DNA from: Mycobacteriaceae bacterium
GTDB lineage: Bacteria > Actinomycetota > Actinomycetes > Mycobacteriales > Mycobacteriaceae
Direction of reading: 5' to 3'
Length of the DNA stretch: 8,705 nt
NCBI GenBank assembly: GCA_019242135.1
Contig: JAFAWC010000377.1
Span: 1-8,705 of the forward strand
Positions 1 to 6,199 of the stretch are shown one piece after another. Both the position numbers and the translations under genes were made by a program. Positions within the stretch are counted from its first letter, which is position 1; each line of letters opens with the position of its first letter. The notes beneath the pieces are model-generated. The model ran no database searches. It had not been told where the DNA came from and saw nothing but the letters and a program-made list of their open reading frames with translations.

Positions 1-498
1 GACCGCATACATCAACGCCCTGACCCGGTCGCGGCGCACCGCGCGCCCGGAGCGTTCGATGGCCTCGATCACCGCCGCGGTCCGCTGCTCGGCGATTCTG
101 CTCTGCACGTCGCGCAACCAGGGATGGCGCGCGCACGCGATGTAACGCTCGTAGCGCGAGATCAGGGCCTCGCTGATCTGTTCGGTGGGGGAACTGCCGA
201 TCAGCAGATCCACCACGACGTCGGCGGTCGCCTCGACCCCGCGGCGGCGCCGCGGCAAACCCGCCAGCCTCGACCGCAGCTCGGCGGTCTCCTGTGAGCC
301 GATGAGGTCGACCGCGTGAATGAGCAGATCCTCAAGCGACGAGAAATAGTAGGTGGTCGACGCCAGCGGCAGGCCGGCTCGCCGGGCGACCGCACGGTGT
401 CGCACCGCGTCGAACCCGCCCTCGGACAGCAACTCGGCGGCAGCGCTGATGAGCGCCTGCCTACGCCGTTCCCCCTTTCGGGTGACCGCGGCCGTCAC
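1..498 (-). CDS. TetR/AcrR-family transcriptional regulator (partial, C-terminus off window)
   Basis: The reverse strand gives 166 open codons from a GTG at 498 to the window edge. Residues 9-60 form a typical TetR N-terminal DNA-binding domain: a basic first helix (KGERRRQALISAAAELL), then FDAVRHRAVARRAGLPLASTTYYF, where the helix-turn-helix spans about 33-52 and the TTYYF recognition-helix end is diagnostic. The rest is the start of the helical ligand-binding domain, whose ligand pocket cannot be assigned. Family members are about 190-210 residues, so some 30-40 residues are missing. The GTG start is chosen because the homology begins a few codons later and no better in-frame start lies upstream; no clear Shine-Dalgarno is seen. 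It is divergent from the exported esterase across a 75-bp gap containing a palindrome, so autorepression and control of the esterase are likely (inference). Position and sequence fit Rv0775 of M. tuberculosis (recalled). Confidence 0.9.
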   Translation of the reverse strand, partial: MTAAVTRKGERRRQALISAAAELLSEGGFDAVRHRAVARRAGLPLASTTYYFSSLEDLLIHAVDLIGSQETAELRSRLAGLPRRRRGVEATADVVVDLLIGSSPTEQISEALISRYERYIACARHPWLRDVQSRIAEQRTAAVIEAIERSGRAVRRDRVRALMYAV

Positions 499-502
499 AT
501 TG

Positions 503-521
503 ATGATGCTGCCAGCAACAT
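503..521. promoter_or_regulatory. Candidate TetR operator palindrome
   Basis: ATGATGCTGCCAGCAACAT is an inverted repeat around a central C: arms ATG-A-TGCTG and CAGCA-A-CAT match at 8 of 9 paired positions, with only the A/A pair (506/518) failing. It begins 5 bp upstream of the TetR start in the gap shared with the divergent esterase, where an autoregulatory TetR operator is usually found. The length of about 19 bp suits a TetR dimer. Binding is inferred from position and symmetry only. Confidence 0.5.
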
Positions 522-536
522 GGCCGCTAAAGAGGT

Positions 537-549
537 GTTTCGGGGAAAC
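537..549. promoter_or_regulatory. Second short inverted repeat in the TetR/esterase gap
   Basis: GTTTC-GGG-GAAAC is a perfect 5-bp inverted repeat with a 3-bp centre, lying 16 bp right of the first palindrome and 24 bp upstream of the esterase GTG. It could be a second operator site, part of the esterase promoter region, or chance. It differs in sequence from the 503-521 palindrome, so the same protein need not bind both. Confidence 0.25.
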
Positions 550-562
550 GCTGGACCGGCGC

Positions 563-568
563 GGAGGA
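563..568 (+). promoter_or_regulatory. Ribosome binding site deciding the esterase start
   Basis: GGAGGA ends 5 nt before the GTG at 574 and is the only strong Shine-Dalgarno upstream of the esterase. The later in-frame ATGs at 589, 592 and 601 lie 20 or more nt from it and have no good site of their own. This favours GTG 574, although a start at 601 would still leave a complete Tat signal. Confidence 0.6.
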
Positions 569-573
569 GGGTT

Positions 574-1503
574 GTGCGCCCGGATGGCATGATGTCGGCC
601 ATGCCACAGCTGAGCCGTCGCGCGCTGCTGCGCCTCGGCGGAGGCGTGGTCGCCGGCGCCGCGGGCGCAGCCGCGTTCGGCACGCTGCTCGACTCGCGGC
701 CCTCGACCGCCCGGGGAAGCGTGGCGATGACGAGCGTCGGTGCGCCGTTGGCGCCCCCTGCGCCGGCGCCGCCCTTAGAACCTGCGACGGCCGCGCCCAC
801 GATGGTCACCGGATCGTTTGTGTCGGCGGCGCGCGGCGGGGTCGCCACCAATTGGGCGATCGCCCGCCCGCCCGGTCAAACGAAGACGCTGCGCCCGGTG
901 ATCGCCCTGCACGGGAAGGGCAGCGACGCGGCTTCGGTGATGGCCGGCGGCGTGGAACAGGGCCTGGCGCAAGCGGTCTCGGCGGGATTGCCGCCCTTCG
1001 CGGTGGTCAGTGTCGACGGTGGCGGCAGTTACTGGCACAAACGGGCCTCGGGTGAGGACTCAGGTGCGATGGTGTTGAGTGAGCTGCTCCCGCTGTTGAA
1101 CGAGCAGGGGTTGGACACGACGAGGGTGGCGTTTCTGGGCTGGTCGATGGGCGGATACGGGGCACTGCTGCTCGGTGCCCGGCTGGGCGCCGCGCGCACC
1201 GCTGCGATCTGCGCGGTCAGCCCAGCACTGTGGATGTCCTACGGCGCGACCGCACCCGGAGCGTTCGACAGCGCCGACGACTGGTCGGCGAACACGGTGT
1301 TCGGGTTGCCGGCGCTCGCGTCGATCCCGATCCGCGTCGACTGCGGCGACAGCGACCCATTCTTCTCCGCAACCAAACAGTTCATCGCTCAGCTGCCGAC
1401 ACCGCCGTCAGGTGGTTTCTCACCGGGAGGCCACGACGGCGGATTCTGGAGCCAGCAACTTCCGGCCGAGTTGACATGGATGGCGCCGCTGCTGGTGGCC
1501 TAG
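574..1503 (+). CDS. Tat-exported alpha/beta-hydrolase esterase (putative esterase family, Rv0774c-like)
   Basis: This is a predicted serine esterase of 309 residues from GTG 574 (300 from ATG 601). Near the N-terminus, S14-R15-R16-A-L-L-R followed by a Gly/Ala-rich hydrophobic stretch is a twin-arginine signal; no lipobox Cys is seen, so the product is probably released or wall-associated. A Pro/Ala-rich linker ([11 protein letters not shown]) precedes the catalytic domain. The fold is that of the esterase D / antigen 85-like family: ALHGKGSDA near the oxyanion hole, nucleophile Ser191 in GWSMGG, acid probably Asp261 (DSDPFF; Asp259 is possible), and His287 in GGHDGGFW. All triad elements look intact. 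The M. tuberculosis homologue Rv0774c has been reported as an extracellular, iron-stress-inducible esterase (recalled). Its stop TAG overlaps the purD stop. The divergent TetR gene is the likely regulator. The natural substrate (lipid or acyl ester) is not determined by sequence. Confidence 0.88.
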   Translation: MRPDGMMSAMPQLSRRALLRLGGGVVAGAAGAAAFGTLLDSRPSTARGSVAMTSVGAPLAPPAPAPPLEPATAAPTMVTGSFVSAARGGVATNWAIARPPGQTKTLRPVIALHGKGSDAASVMAGGVEQGLAQAVSAGLPPFAVVSVDGGGSYWHKRASGEDSGAMVLSELLPLLNEQGLDTTRVAFLGWSMGGYGALLLGARLGAARTAAICAVSPALWMSYGATAPGAFDSADDWSANTVFGLPALASIPIRVDCGDSDPFFSATKQFIAQLPTPPSGGFSPGGHDGGFWSQQLPAELTWMAPLLVA

Positions 1504-2840
1504 GTTTTGAGCGCGATGCGGCCCTGCGCGGCTGCCAGCCCGATGTCGGTCCGGTAATGGCCGCCGGGCAGCCGGATCGATTCGATGCTTCGATACGCCG
1601 CGGATCGGGCCGCGTCCAGATCGGGCCCGGTGCCGACGACCGACAGCACTCTGCCCCCGGTGGAGACCAGCACACCGTCGTCGCGGCGTGCGGTCGCGGC
1701 GTGCAGGACGGACGCTTGGGTGTCCGGTTGCGCCGCTCGCGGCGCGGTGTCCGGTTGCGCCGCTCGCGGCGCGGTGTCCGGGTCGGCGCCGACGATGACG
1801 TCACCCACCCGGGGCCGGCCGGGGTAGTTCTCGGCCGCAAGGACCACCGTGACCGCGGCGCCGCGACGCCAGCGCGGCCCGGGATGCTGGGCCAACGTTC
1901 CCGTCGCGGCGGCGTGCAGAACGCCGCCGAGCGGGCTGTCCAGCAACGCCAGGACTGCTTGCGTCTCGGGATCCCCGAATCGGCAGTTGAACTCGACCAC
2001 GGCGGGGCCGGCCGACGTCATGGCCAGCCCGGCGTAAAGCACGCCGCTGAACGGGCTGCCGCGGCGGACCAGCTCGTGCGCCACCGGCGTGATGATCTGC
2101 GCGACGATCTGATCGGTGAGTTGCTCGGGAAGCCACGGCAGCGGCGCGTAGGCCCCCATCCCACCGGTGTTAGGGCCGGTGTCGTCGTCGCCGACCCGCT
2201 TGAAGTCCTGCGCGGGCAGCAGCGGCACCACGGTCTGGCCGTCCACGACGCACAGCATCGACACCTCGGGGCCGTCGAGGAACGACTCCAGCAGCACCGG
2301 ATGGCCGGCTTCGAGCAGCCCGGCGGCGTGGGCGCGCGCGGCGTCGCGGTCATCAGTTACGACCACGCCCTTGCCTGCGGCCAGCCCGTCGTCCTTGACC
2401 ACCCACGCCTCGTCCCCGGTGCGGTCGGGATCGAACCGGTCCAGCGCCTCGTCGAGGCGAGCCGGGTTGTCGACAATCTCGCTGCGGGCCGTGCGCACGC
2501 CGACCGCCGCCATCACGTCTTTGGCGAACGCCTTGGACCCCTCGATCCGCGCGGCCGCGGCCGACGGGCCGAAGCACGCGATGCCAGCGGCCCGCACCGC
2601 GTCTGCGACGCCGAGGACCAGCGGCACCTCGGGCCCGATGACCACCAGGTCGGCGGCCGTATCGGCGGCCAGCTTGGCGACGGCCTCACCTGAAGTGACG
2701 TCGACGGGATGCTGCTCGGCGATCATGGCCGTGCCCGCGTTGCCCGGGGCGGTGATCAGTCCGTCGATGTCGGGGTCGCGCTGCAGCGCCGTCAGCAACG
2801 CATGTTCACGGGCACCGGAACCGATCACCAGTACGCGCAC
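1500..2840 (-). CDS. purD: Phosphoribosylamine-glycine ligase (GAR synthetase)
   Basis: PurD catalyses the second step of de novo purine synthesis: 5-phosphoribosylamine + glycine + ATP to GAR, in the cytosol. The product is 446 residues from GTG 2840, which gives the canonical [16 protein letters not shown]-terminus; a TTG at 2849 would add three residues. N-terminal domain about 1-100 with VIGPEVPL (67-74); ATP-grasp domain about 101-295 with [12 protein letters not shown] (99-110), [15 protein letters not shown] (147-161), [12 protein letters not shown] (224-235) and the metal-binding [14 protein letters not shown] (281-294); C-terminal domain from about 325 with [13 protein letters not shown] and [12 protein letters not shown]. 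All core motifs are intact, so it should be active. Odd feature: residues about 353-375 hold a tandem PDTAPRAAQ repeat absent from the M. tuberculosis PurD I recall (422 aa), probably a surface loop. It lies 31 bp downstream of the SnoaL-like gene on the same strand and is convergent with the esterase, with overlapping stops. Confidence 0.97.
   Translation of the reverse strand: MRVLVIGSGAREHALLTALQRDPDIDGLITAPGNAGTAMIAEQHPVDVTSGEAVAKLAADTAADLVVIGPEVPLVLGVADAVRAAGIACFGPSAAAARIEGSKAFAKDVMAAVGVRTARSEIVDNPARLDEALDRFDPDRTGDEAWVVKDDGLAAGKGVVVTDDRDAARAHAAGLLEAGHPVLLESFLDGPEVSMLCVVDGQTVVPLLPAQDFKRVGDDDTGPNTGGMGAYAPLPWLPEQLTDQIVAQIITPVAHELVRRGSPFSGVLYAGLAMTSAGPAVVEFNCRFGDPETQAVLALLDSPLGGVLHAAATGTLAQHPGPRWRRGAAVTVVLAAENYPGRPRVGDVIVGADPDTAPRAAQPDTAPRAAQPDTQASVLHAATARRDDGVLVSTGGRVLSVVGTGPDLDAARSAAYRSIESIRLPGGHYRTDIGLAAAQGRIALKT
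1719..1781. repeat. 27-bp tandem repeat (about 2.3 copies) inside purD, each full unit with a GC palindrome
   Basis: Two identical 27-bp units (1721-1747 and 1748-1774) are followed by the first 7 bases of a third (1775-1781). Each full unit contains the perfect inverted repeat GCGCCGC-TC-GCGGCGC (1730-1745 and 1757-1772). Because 27 is a multiple of three, the purD frame is kept, and the repeat encodes [21 protein letters not shown]. The unit identity points to recent slippage or duplication. Copy number may vary between strains (inference). Confidence 0.9.
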
Positions 2841-2871
2841 AGCTGCCAACCCTAATGGGACCCCAGTTGGG

Positions 2872-3195
2872 TCAGCGGTAGTAGATGTCGAGGGTTTGAA
2901 CGAGTCCGCTCGGATTCAACGTGAAGATGTCGACGGTGTGCACGGTGGTGTCCTCGCTGAGTGGGCTGGTGCCCTCCAACTGCGCCACTTCGACGTTGCC
3001 CTGCTCGATGCTGCGGGCCAGCGTCATCCGCACCTGGCCGGCGAAGATCACGTCGGTGTGGAAGTCCGCGATTTCGGTATGCCCCTGATCGGTGCCGACC
3101 GGATGGGTCAGCGTGGCATCGTCGGCGAAAAGTGCTAGCAGTGCGGCAGTGTCGGCGTTGTTGACAGCCTCGACATACCGCTCCGCCACACTCAT
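2872..3195 (-). CDS. NTF2/SnoaL-like small protein
   Basis: The product has 107 residues from ATG 3195, preceded by GGAGG with a 4-nt spacer. The pattern [42 protein letters not shown], followed by beta-strand-like stretches ending TLDIYYR, is typical of the NTF2-like superfamily (SnoaL, ketosteroid isomerase, scytalone dehydratase); the length fits one cone-shaped domain. In bacterial ketosteroid isomerases the base is the Asp in an ATVEDPVG context. Here that position reads ATLTHPVG, with His31 in place of Asp, so isomerase activity should not be assumed. Tyr7 is present where the family often has a Tyr. There is no signal peptide. It lies 31 bp upstream of purD on the same strand and may be cotranscribed with it, although no purine role follows from this. 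It is divergent from the acyltransferase gene across 229 bp. Substrate unknown. Confidence 0.8.
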   Translation of the reverse strand: MSVAERYVEAVNNADTAALLALFADDATLTHPVGTDQGHTEIADFHTDVIFAGQVRMTLARSIEQGNVEVAQLEGTSPLSEDTTVHTVDIFTLNPSGLVQTLDIYYR

Positions 3196-3345
3196 GCGCC
3201 CTCCAGATCCTCAACCCGTCAAGGCCCTAATGTAACCCGCGGCGCTTCCGATGCACCGTGGGCTCCCCCGGCCTTGCGGTGGGTTAACTTCTCCGGGTTG
3301 GTCGAACTGGTCCGCGCCTGTGCCCGATGGCGGTTATATAGGGGA

Positions 3346-3391
3346 TATCTCGCGGGCTATCTGGCGAAGGTATCTCGCGCGGTATCTGGCG
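3346..3391. repeat. Four regularly spaced TATCTSGCG direct repeats upstream of the acyltransferase
   Basis: TATCTCGCG (3346-3354), TATCTGGCG (3358-3366), TATCTCGCG (3371-3379) and TATCTGGCG (3383-3391) start at intervals of 12, 13 and 12 bp. They alternate C and G at the sixth base, so the array is also a 25-bp unit present twice. It lies in the 229-bp gap between the divergent SnoaL-like and acyltransferase genes and ends 33 bp before the acyltransferase ATG. An AT-rich TTATATAGG (3334-3342), possibly a -10 element, sits just to its left. Possible roles are an array of regulator sites or a 5' leader element. The reading frame does run through the array (…WRRYLARYLA…), but acyltransferase homology starts only at 3425. 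The rest of the gap shows no other clear element. Confidence 0.7.
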
Positions 3392-3424
3392 AGTGGGATG
3401 GCGGCCTGGACACGGGAGTCTGGC

Positions 3425-4855
3425 ATGAAGCGACTGAGCGGCTGGGACGCGATGCTGCTGTACAGCGAGACCCCCAATGTGCATATGCACACGATCAAGG
3501 CCGGCATCATCGACGTCAGCGGCTTTGACGGCACTCCCACCATCGAGGCATTCCGCGAGATATTGCACCACCGGCTGCACAAGCTCGACCCACTGCGTTT
3601 TCAGCTAGTGGACATCCCGTTGAAGTTTCACCATCCGATGTGGCGCGAACACGTCCCGGTCGATCTGGAGTATCACGTCCGGCCGCTGCAGCTGCCCAGT
3701 CCCGGCGATCGGCGGCAGTTCGACGAGGCTGTCGGCGAGATCGCGAGTACACCGCTGGACCGTGACAAGCCGCTGTGGGTGATGTATTTCGTCGAAGGGC
3801 TGGCCGACGGCAGCGTCGCGGTCGTCAACAAGGTGCATCACGCGCTGGCCGACGGGGTGGCGTCGGGGAATCTGATCGCGCGGGCGATGGACTTGCAGGC
3901 CGGCGGCGACGACGATCACGACTCGTACGCGACGGACCCTGCGCCGTCTCGACCGGAGTTGATGACGGCCGCCTTCCGAGATCATCTCCGCCAGATCGGA
4001 CGGATACCGGCGACGATGCGGTACACCGCGCAGGGTATCGGCCGGATCCGGCGCAGCTCACGCAAGCTCGGCCCGGCGCTCAGCCGACCCTTCGATCCGC
4101 CGCCGACGTTCATCAATCACGTCGTGACCCCGGAGCGGCGGTTCGCTACCGCGACGCTCGCGCTCGATGACGTCAAGGAGGTCCGCCAGCGGCTGGGCGT
4201 CACGATCAACGATGTCGTGCTGACGATCTCGGCTGGAGCCGTGCGCAAGCTGCTTATGAAATACGACGGCCAGGCCGTGGGGCCGTTGCTCGTGTCGGTT
4301 CCGGTGAGTATCGACCCGGACCCGAACCGCATCTGGGGCAACAAGTTCACCACCATCACGGTCCCGGTGCCCACACAGATCGCCGACCCGATCGAACGTG
4401 TGCGCTCGGTGCACGACGCGGCGGCGTCCGCGAAGGAGACCCATCAGCTGCTCGGCCCCGAACTGTTCGGACGGTGGGCGGCGTATTTCCCGCCGGCTCC
4501 GGTGGAGGCCATGTCGCGGCGAATGGCGGGCAGTGAAAAGCAAACCAAGATGCTGAACTTCGCGGTGTCCAATGTGCCCGGACCGCGCCAGCGCGGAACG
4601 GTGGCCGGCGCCGTCGTGCGCGAGATCTACTCGGTCGGCCCGCTGATCCTCGGCAGCGGGCTCAACATCACCGTCTGGAGTTACGTCGACCAGCTGAACA
4701 TCTCGGTGCTCACCGACGGGGCGACAACCGAGGATCCGCACGAGGTTACCGACGCGATGATCGCGGATTTCCGAGAACTACGCTCGGCGGCCGGCCTTTC
4801 GCCGGAGCTGATCGAGCTCTCGGACGCGATGCCGCAGGCGACGGCCATCGGCTGA
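3425..4855 (+). CDS. WS/DGAT-family acyltransferase (wax ester synthase / diacylglycerol acyltransferase)
   Basis: The product has 476 residues from ATG 3425, with GGGAG (3414-3418) 6 nt upstream. The frame is open back to 3251, but homology starts at MKRLSGWDAMLLYSETPNVHMHT, a standard mycobacterial WS/DGAT N-terminus. The catalytic HHxxxDG motif is intact (His138-His139-Ala-Leu-Ala-Asp143-Gly144, in NKVHHALADGVASGN). The C-terminal domain shows INDVVLTISAGAVRKLL (261-277), LLVSVPVSIDPD (288-299), GNKFTTITVPVPT (305-317) and LNFAVSNVPGP (377-387). Such enzymes transfer acyl-CoA to diacylglycerol or fatty alcohols to make storage triacylglycerol or wax esters, usually at the membrane or lipid-body surface; mycobacteria carry many paralogues, several of unproven activity. 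No signal peptide. It stands alone on its strand, between the divergent SnoaL-like gene and the convergent 408-aa gene, so it is a single transcription unit; the direct repeats upstream may regulate it. Which acceptor it prefers cannot be told. Confidence 0.93.
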   Translation: MKRLSGWDAMLLYSETPNVHMHTIKAGIIDVSGFDGTPTIEAFREILHHRLHKLDPLRFQLVDIPLKFHHPMWREHVPVDLEYHVRPLQLPSPGDRRQFDEAVGEIASTPLDRDKPLWVMYFVEGLADGSVAVVNKVHHALADGVASGNLIARAMDLQAGGDDDHDSYATDPAPSRPELMTAAFRDHLRQIGRIPATMRYTAQGIGRIRRSSRKLGPALSRPFDPPPTFINHVVTPERRFATATLALDDVKEVRQRLGVTINDVVLTISAGAVRKLLMKYDGQAVGPLLVSVPVSIDPDPNRIWGNKFTTITVPVPTQIADPIERVRSVHDAAASAKETHQLLGPELFGRWAAYFPPAPVEAMSRRMAGSEKQTKMLNFAVSNVPGPRQRGTVAGAVVREIYSVGPLILGSGLNITVWSYVDQLNISVLTDGATTEDPHEVTDAMIADFRELRSAAGLSPELIELSDAMPQATAIG

Positions 4856-4874
4856 GGGGCGCCCTGCATGTCCA

Positions 4875-4894
4875 GGCGCGGTGGAGACCGCGCC
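4875..4894 (+). terminator. Stem-loop after the acyltransferase, candidate (possibly bidirectional) terminator
   Basis: GGCGCGGT (4875-4882) and ACCGCGCC (4887-4894) form a perfect 8-bp stem with a GGAG loop, 19 nt after the acyltransferase stop, in the 117-bp gap between convergent genes. There is no T-tract, which is common for actinobacterial terminators. The stem reads equally in both directions, so it may also serve the minus-strand operon ending at 4973. Confidence 0.5.
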
Positions 4895-4972
4895 CGCTAC
4901 GCCGAAATATACGCCTGGGCGGGGGTCGGTCGGCGTGTCGTCACCGCGGCTGCAGTGTCGCGGCGGGACCGG

Positions 4973-6199
4973 CTAGACCACCGTCAGCGGCAGAGAACGC
5001 CGGGGTGCGAATTCGAAGGTGGCGCCGCGGCTGACCTTGGTGATCGCCACCTCCGGGAGTTCGGCGGCCGCGGAGCCGGTATGCACAACGCGGGCCGTCC
5101 AGCCGGTGTCGGTACCGGTGATCTCGACACCGAGGTGCGGATCGACGGCCGTGACGATGGCCTGCAGCGGCCTTGGCTCGGCCGGTGTGCACAGTGCGAT
5201 CCACGCTGAGTCGTCGTGGGCGGGCGAGGGATGTAAGTGCACCGCACCGGCGGTGATCTCGGCGTCGAGATAGGGCGCCGGGTTGAGCAACGGATGCAGC
5301 TCGAGCACCTGTAGCGCACCGTCGACGCTCGCCGGCAGGCGCAGCGCGCGGTGGATTCGCTCAGCGGCCACCCCCGCGATCCCGATGAGCTGCTTGGTGC
5401 AGATATCGCGGGCCTGGTGCTCGTCATGTGCCCGGGCCCGCACGGCGATCCCGAACGACAGGTTCAACAGATGCATCTGCAGGCACACCTCGTCGGCGAT
5501 GCGGGTGAGTGCCGAGTGCGAGAACGCACCGAAATCGAGGTCGGACACCAGTGGCCCGGAGTAGTCCGGCTGTCCTTCGTCACCGGTGTCGATCGGGCCG
5601 AGTTCGGTTGTCGCGGCGCGGGTGTGGCGAACGATGTCAAGTGCCGGGATGCCGCTGGCCGGGGGGTGGGACTCGTCGATGATCACCGTCCACCGGCAGT
5701 GCGGGTGCCGATCGGCCGGAACTCGGGGAGGACGGTGGATTGGTCGTACCTGCGCCTTGGGATTGGTGGCCACCGCGGTCGCATCGAATGTCGGATCTTC
5801 GATGTCGTGGCACATGCCACGGACATAGTCCTCGCCCATCGGTTCGACATCCATCAGCGCGCCGCAGAAATCGAGATGGAACTCACCGTGCCAGCGATCG
5901 TGCACGGTGTAGCGGAAATCCATGAACTGTGGCGGTGCACCGATGTCGAGCTGCAGGCCCTTGAAGATCGTGATGACGTCGGTGCCCTCGTACTTCAGCG
6001 CCTTCTGCATGCGTGCGGTGTAGACCGGGCTGGCCGCCGCCCACTCCTCGATCGCGATCTGAAGCATTTCCTCGCGCCCGAACTCTTGGATGCACCATGC
6101 CATTCCGGACCGGTCGATCAACTGGCCAACCAGCAGCAGTTCGGGGACCAGCGTCGCCAGCTGGTCCCGGGTCAGTGCGGCATACCTACTTGTCGTCAA
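4973..6199 (-). CDS. Uncharacterised protein with an ATC-hydrolase-like N-terminal half
   Basis: This is a 408-residue cytosolic protein without signal peptide or membrane helix. Residues about 30-175 recall the L-2-amino-thiazoline-4-carboxylate hydrolase / DUF6125-type fold: a helical start with WCIQEFGREEMLQIAIEEW (35-53), a beta-rich part with Cys112 (LDFCGAL), Cys130 in GMCHDIEDPTFDAT, NPKAQVRPIHRPPRVP (146-161) and a closing HPHCRWTVIID with Cys168. The spacing of Cys112, Cys130 and Cys168 with the late NPxxxV and HCRW elements is the main reason for this weak assignment. Residues about 220-290 are helical (FSHSALTRIADEVCLQMHLLNLSFGIAVRARAHDEHQARD), and the C-terminal 120 residues look beta-rich; I recognise neither. 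The start is TTG 6199, inside the end of the CMD gene (14-bp overlap), so translation is probably coupled; no good Shine-Dalgarno is seen. It is the last gene of the dehydrogenase operon. I recall no counterpart between Rv0771 and Rv0772. Function unknown; a role on the pathway's thio- or carboxylate intermediate is speculation. Confidence 0.85.
   Translation of the reverse strand: MTTSRYAALTRDQLATLVPELLLVGQLIDRSGMAWCIQEFGREEMLQIAIEEWAAASPVYTARMQKALKYEGTDVITIFKGLQLDIGAPPQFMDFRYTVHDRWHGEFHLDFCGALMDVEPMGEDYVRGMCHDIEDPTFDATAVATNPKAQVRPIHRPPRVPADRHPHCRWTVIIDESHPPASGIPALDIVRHTRAATTELGPIDTGDEGQPDYSGPLVSDLDFGAFSHSALTRIADEVCLQMHLLNLSFGIAVRARAHDEHQARDICTKQLIGIAGVAAERIHRALRLPASVDGALQVLELHPLLNPAPYLDAEITAGAVHLHPSPAHDDSAWIALCTPAEPRPLQAIVTAVDPHLGVEITGTDTGWTARVVHTGSAAAELPEVAITKVSRGATFEFAPRRSLPLTVV

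Noticed and set aside
316..573. N-terminal extension of the esterase frame back to 316
   Set aside because: It runs antisense through the TetR DNA-binding domain and would bury the Tat signal internally.
1719..1781. Possible CRISPR-like array in purD
   Set aside because: The units are contiguous with no spacers and keep the coding frame, so this is a tandem repeat.
1230..2693. 487-codon plus-strand open frame opposite purD
   Set aside because: Arg/Gly-rich translation typical of a high-GC antisense shadow; the minus strand encodes a full, motif-complete PurD.
2167..3138. 323-codon plus-strand open frame over purD and the SnoaL-like gene
   Set aside because: Ser/Arg/Ala-biased composition, no recognisable motif, and antisense to two credible genes.
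3233..3286. TAACCC (3233-3238) and GGGTTA (3281-3286) as an operator or hairpin
   Set aside because: The 6-bp arms are 42 bp apart with no further pairing; likely chance.
3251..3424. 58-residue N-terminal extension of the acyltransferase
   Set aside because: WS/DGAT proteins begin at MKRLSGWD or similar; the extension is low-complexity sequence over the direct repeats, and a good ribosome binding site precedes 3425.
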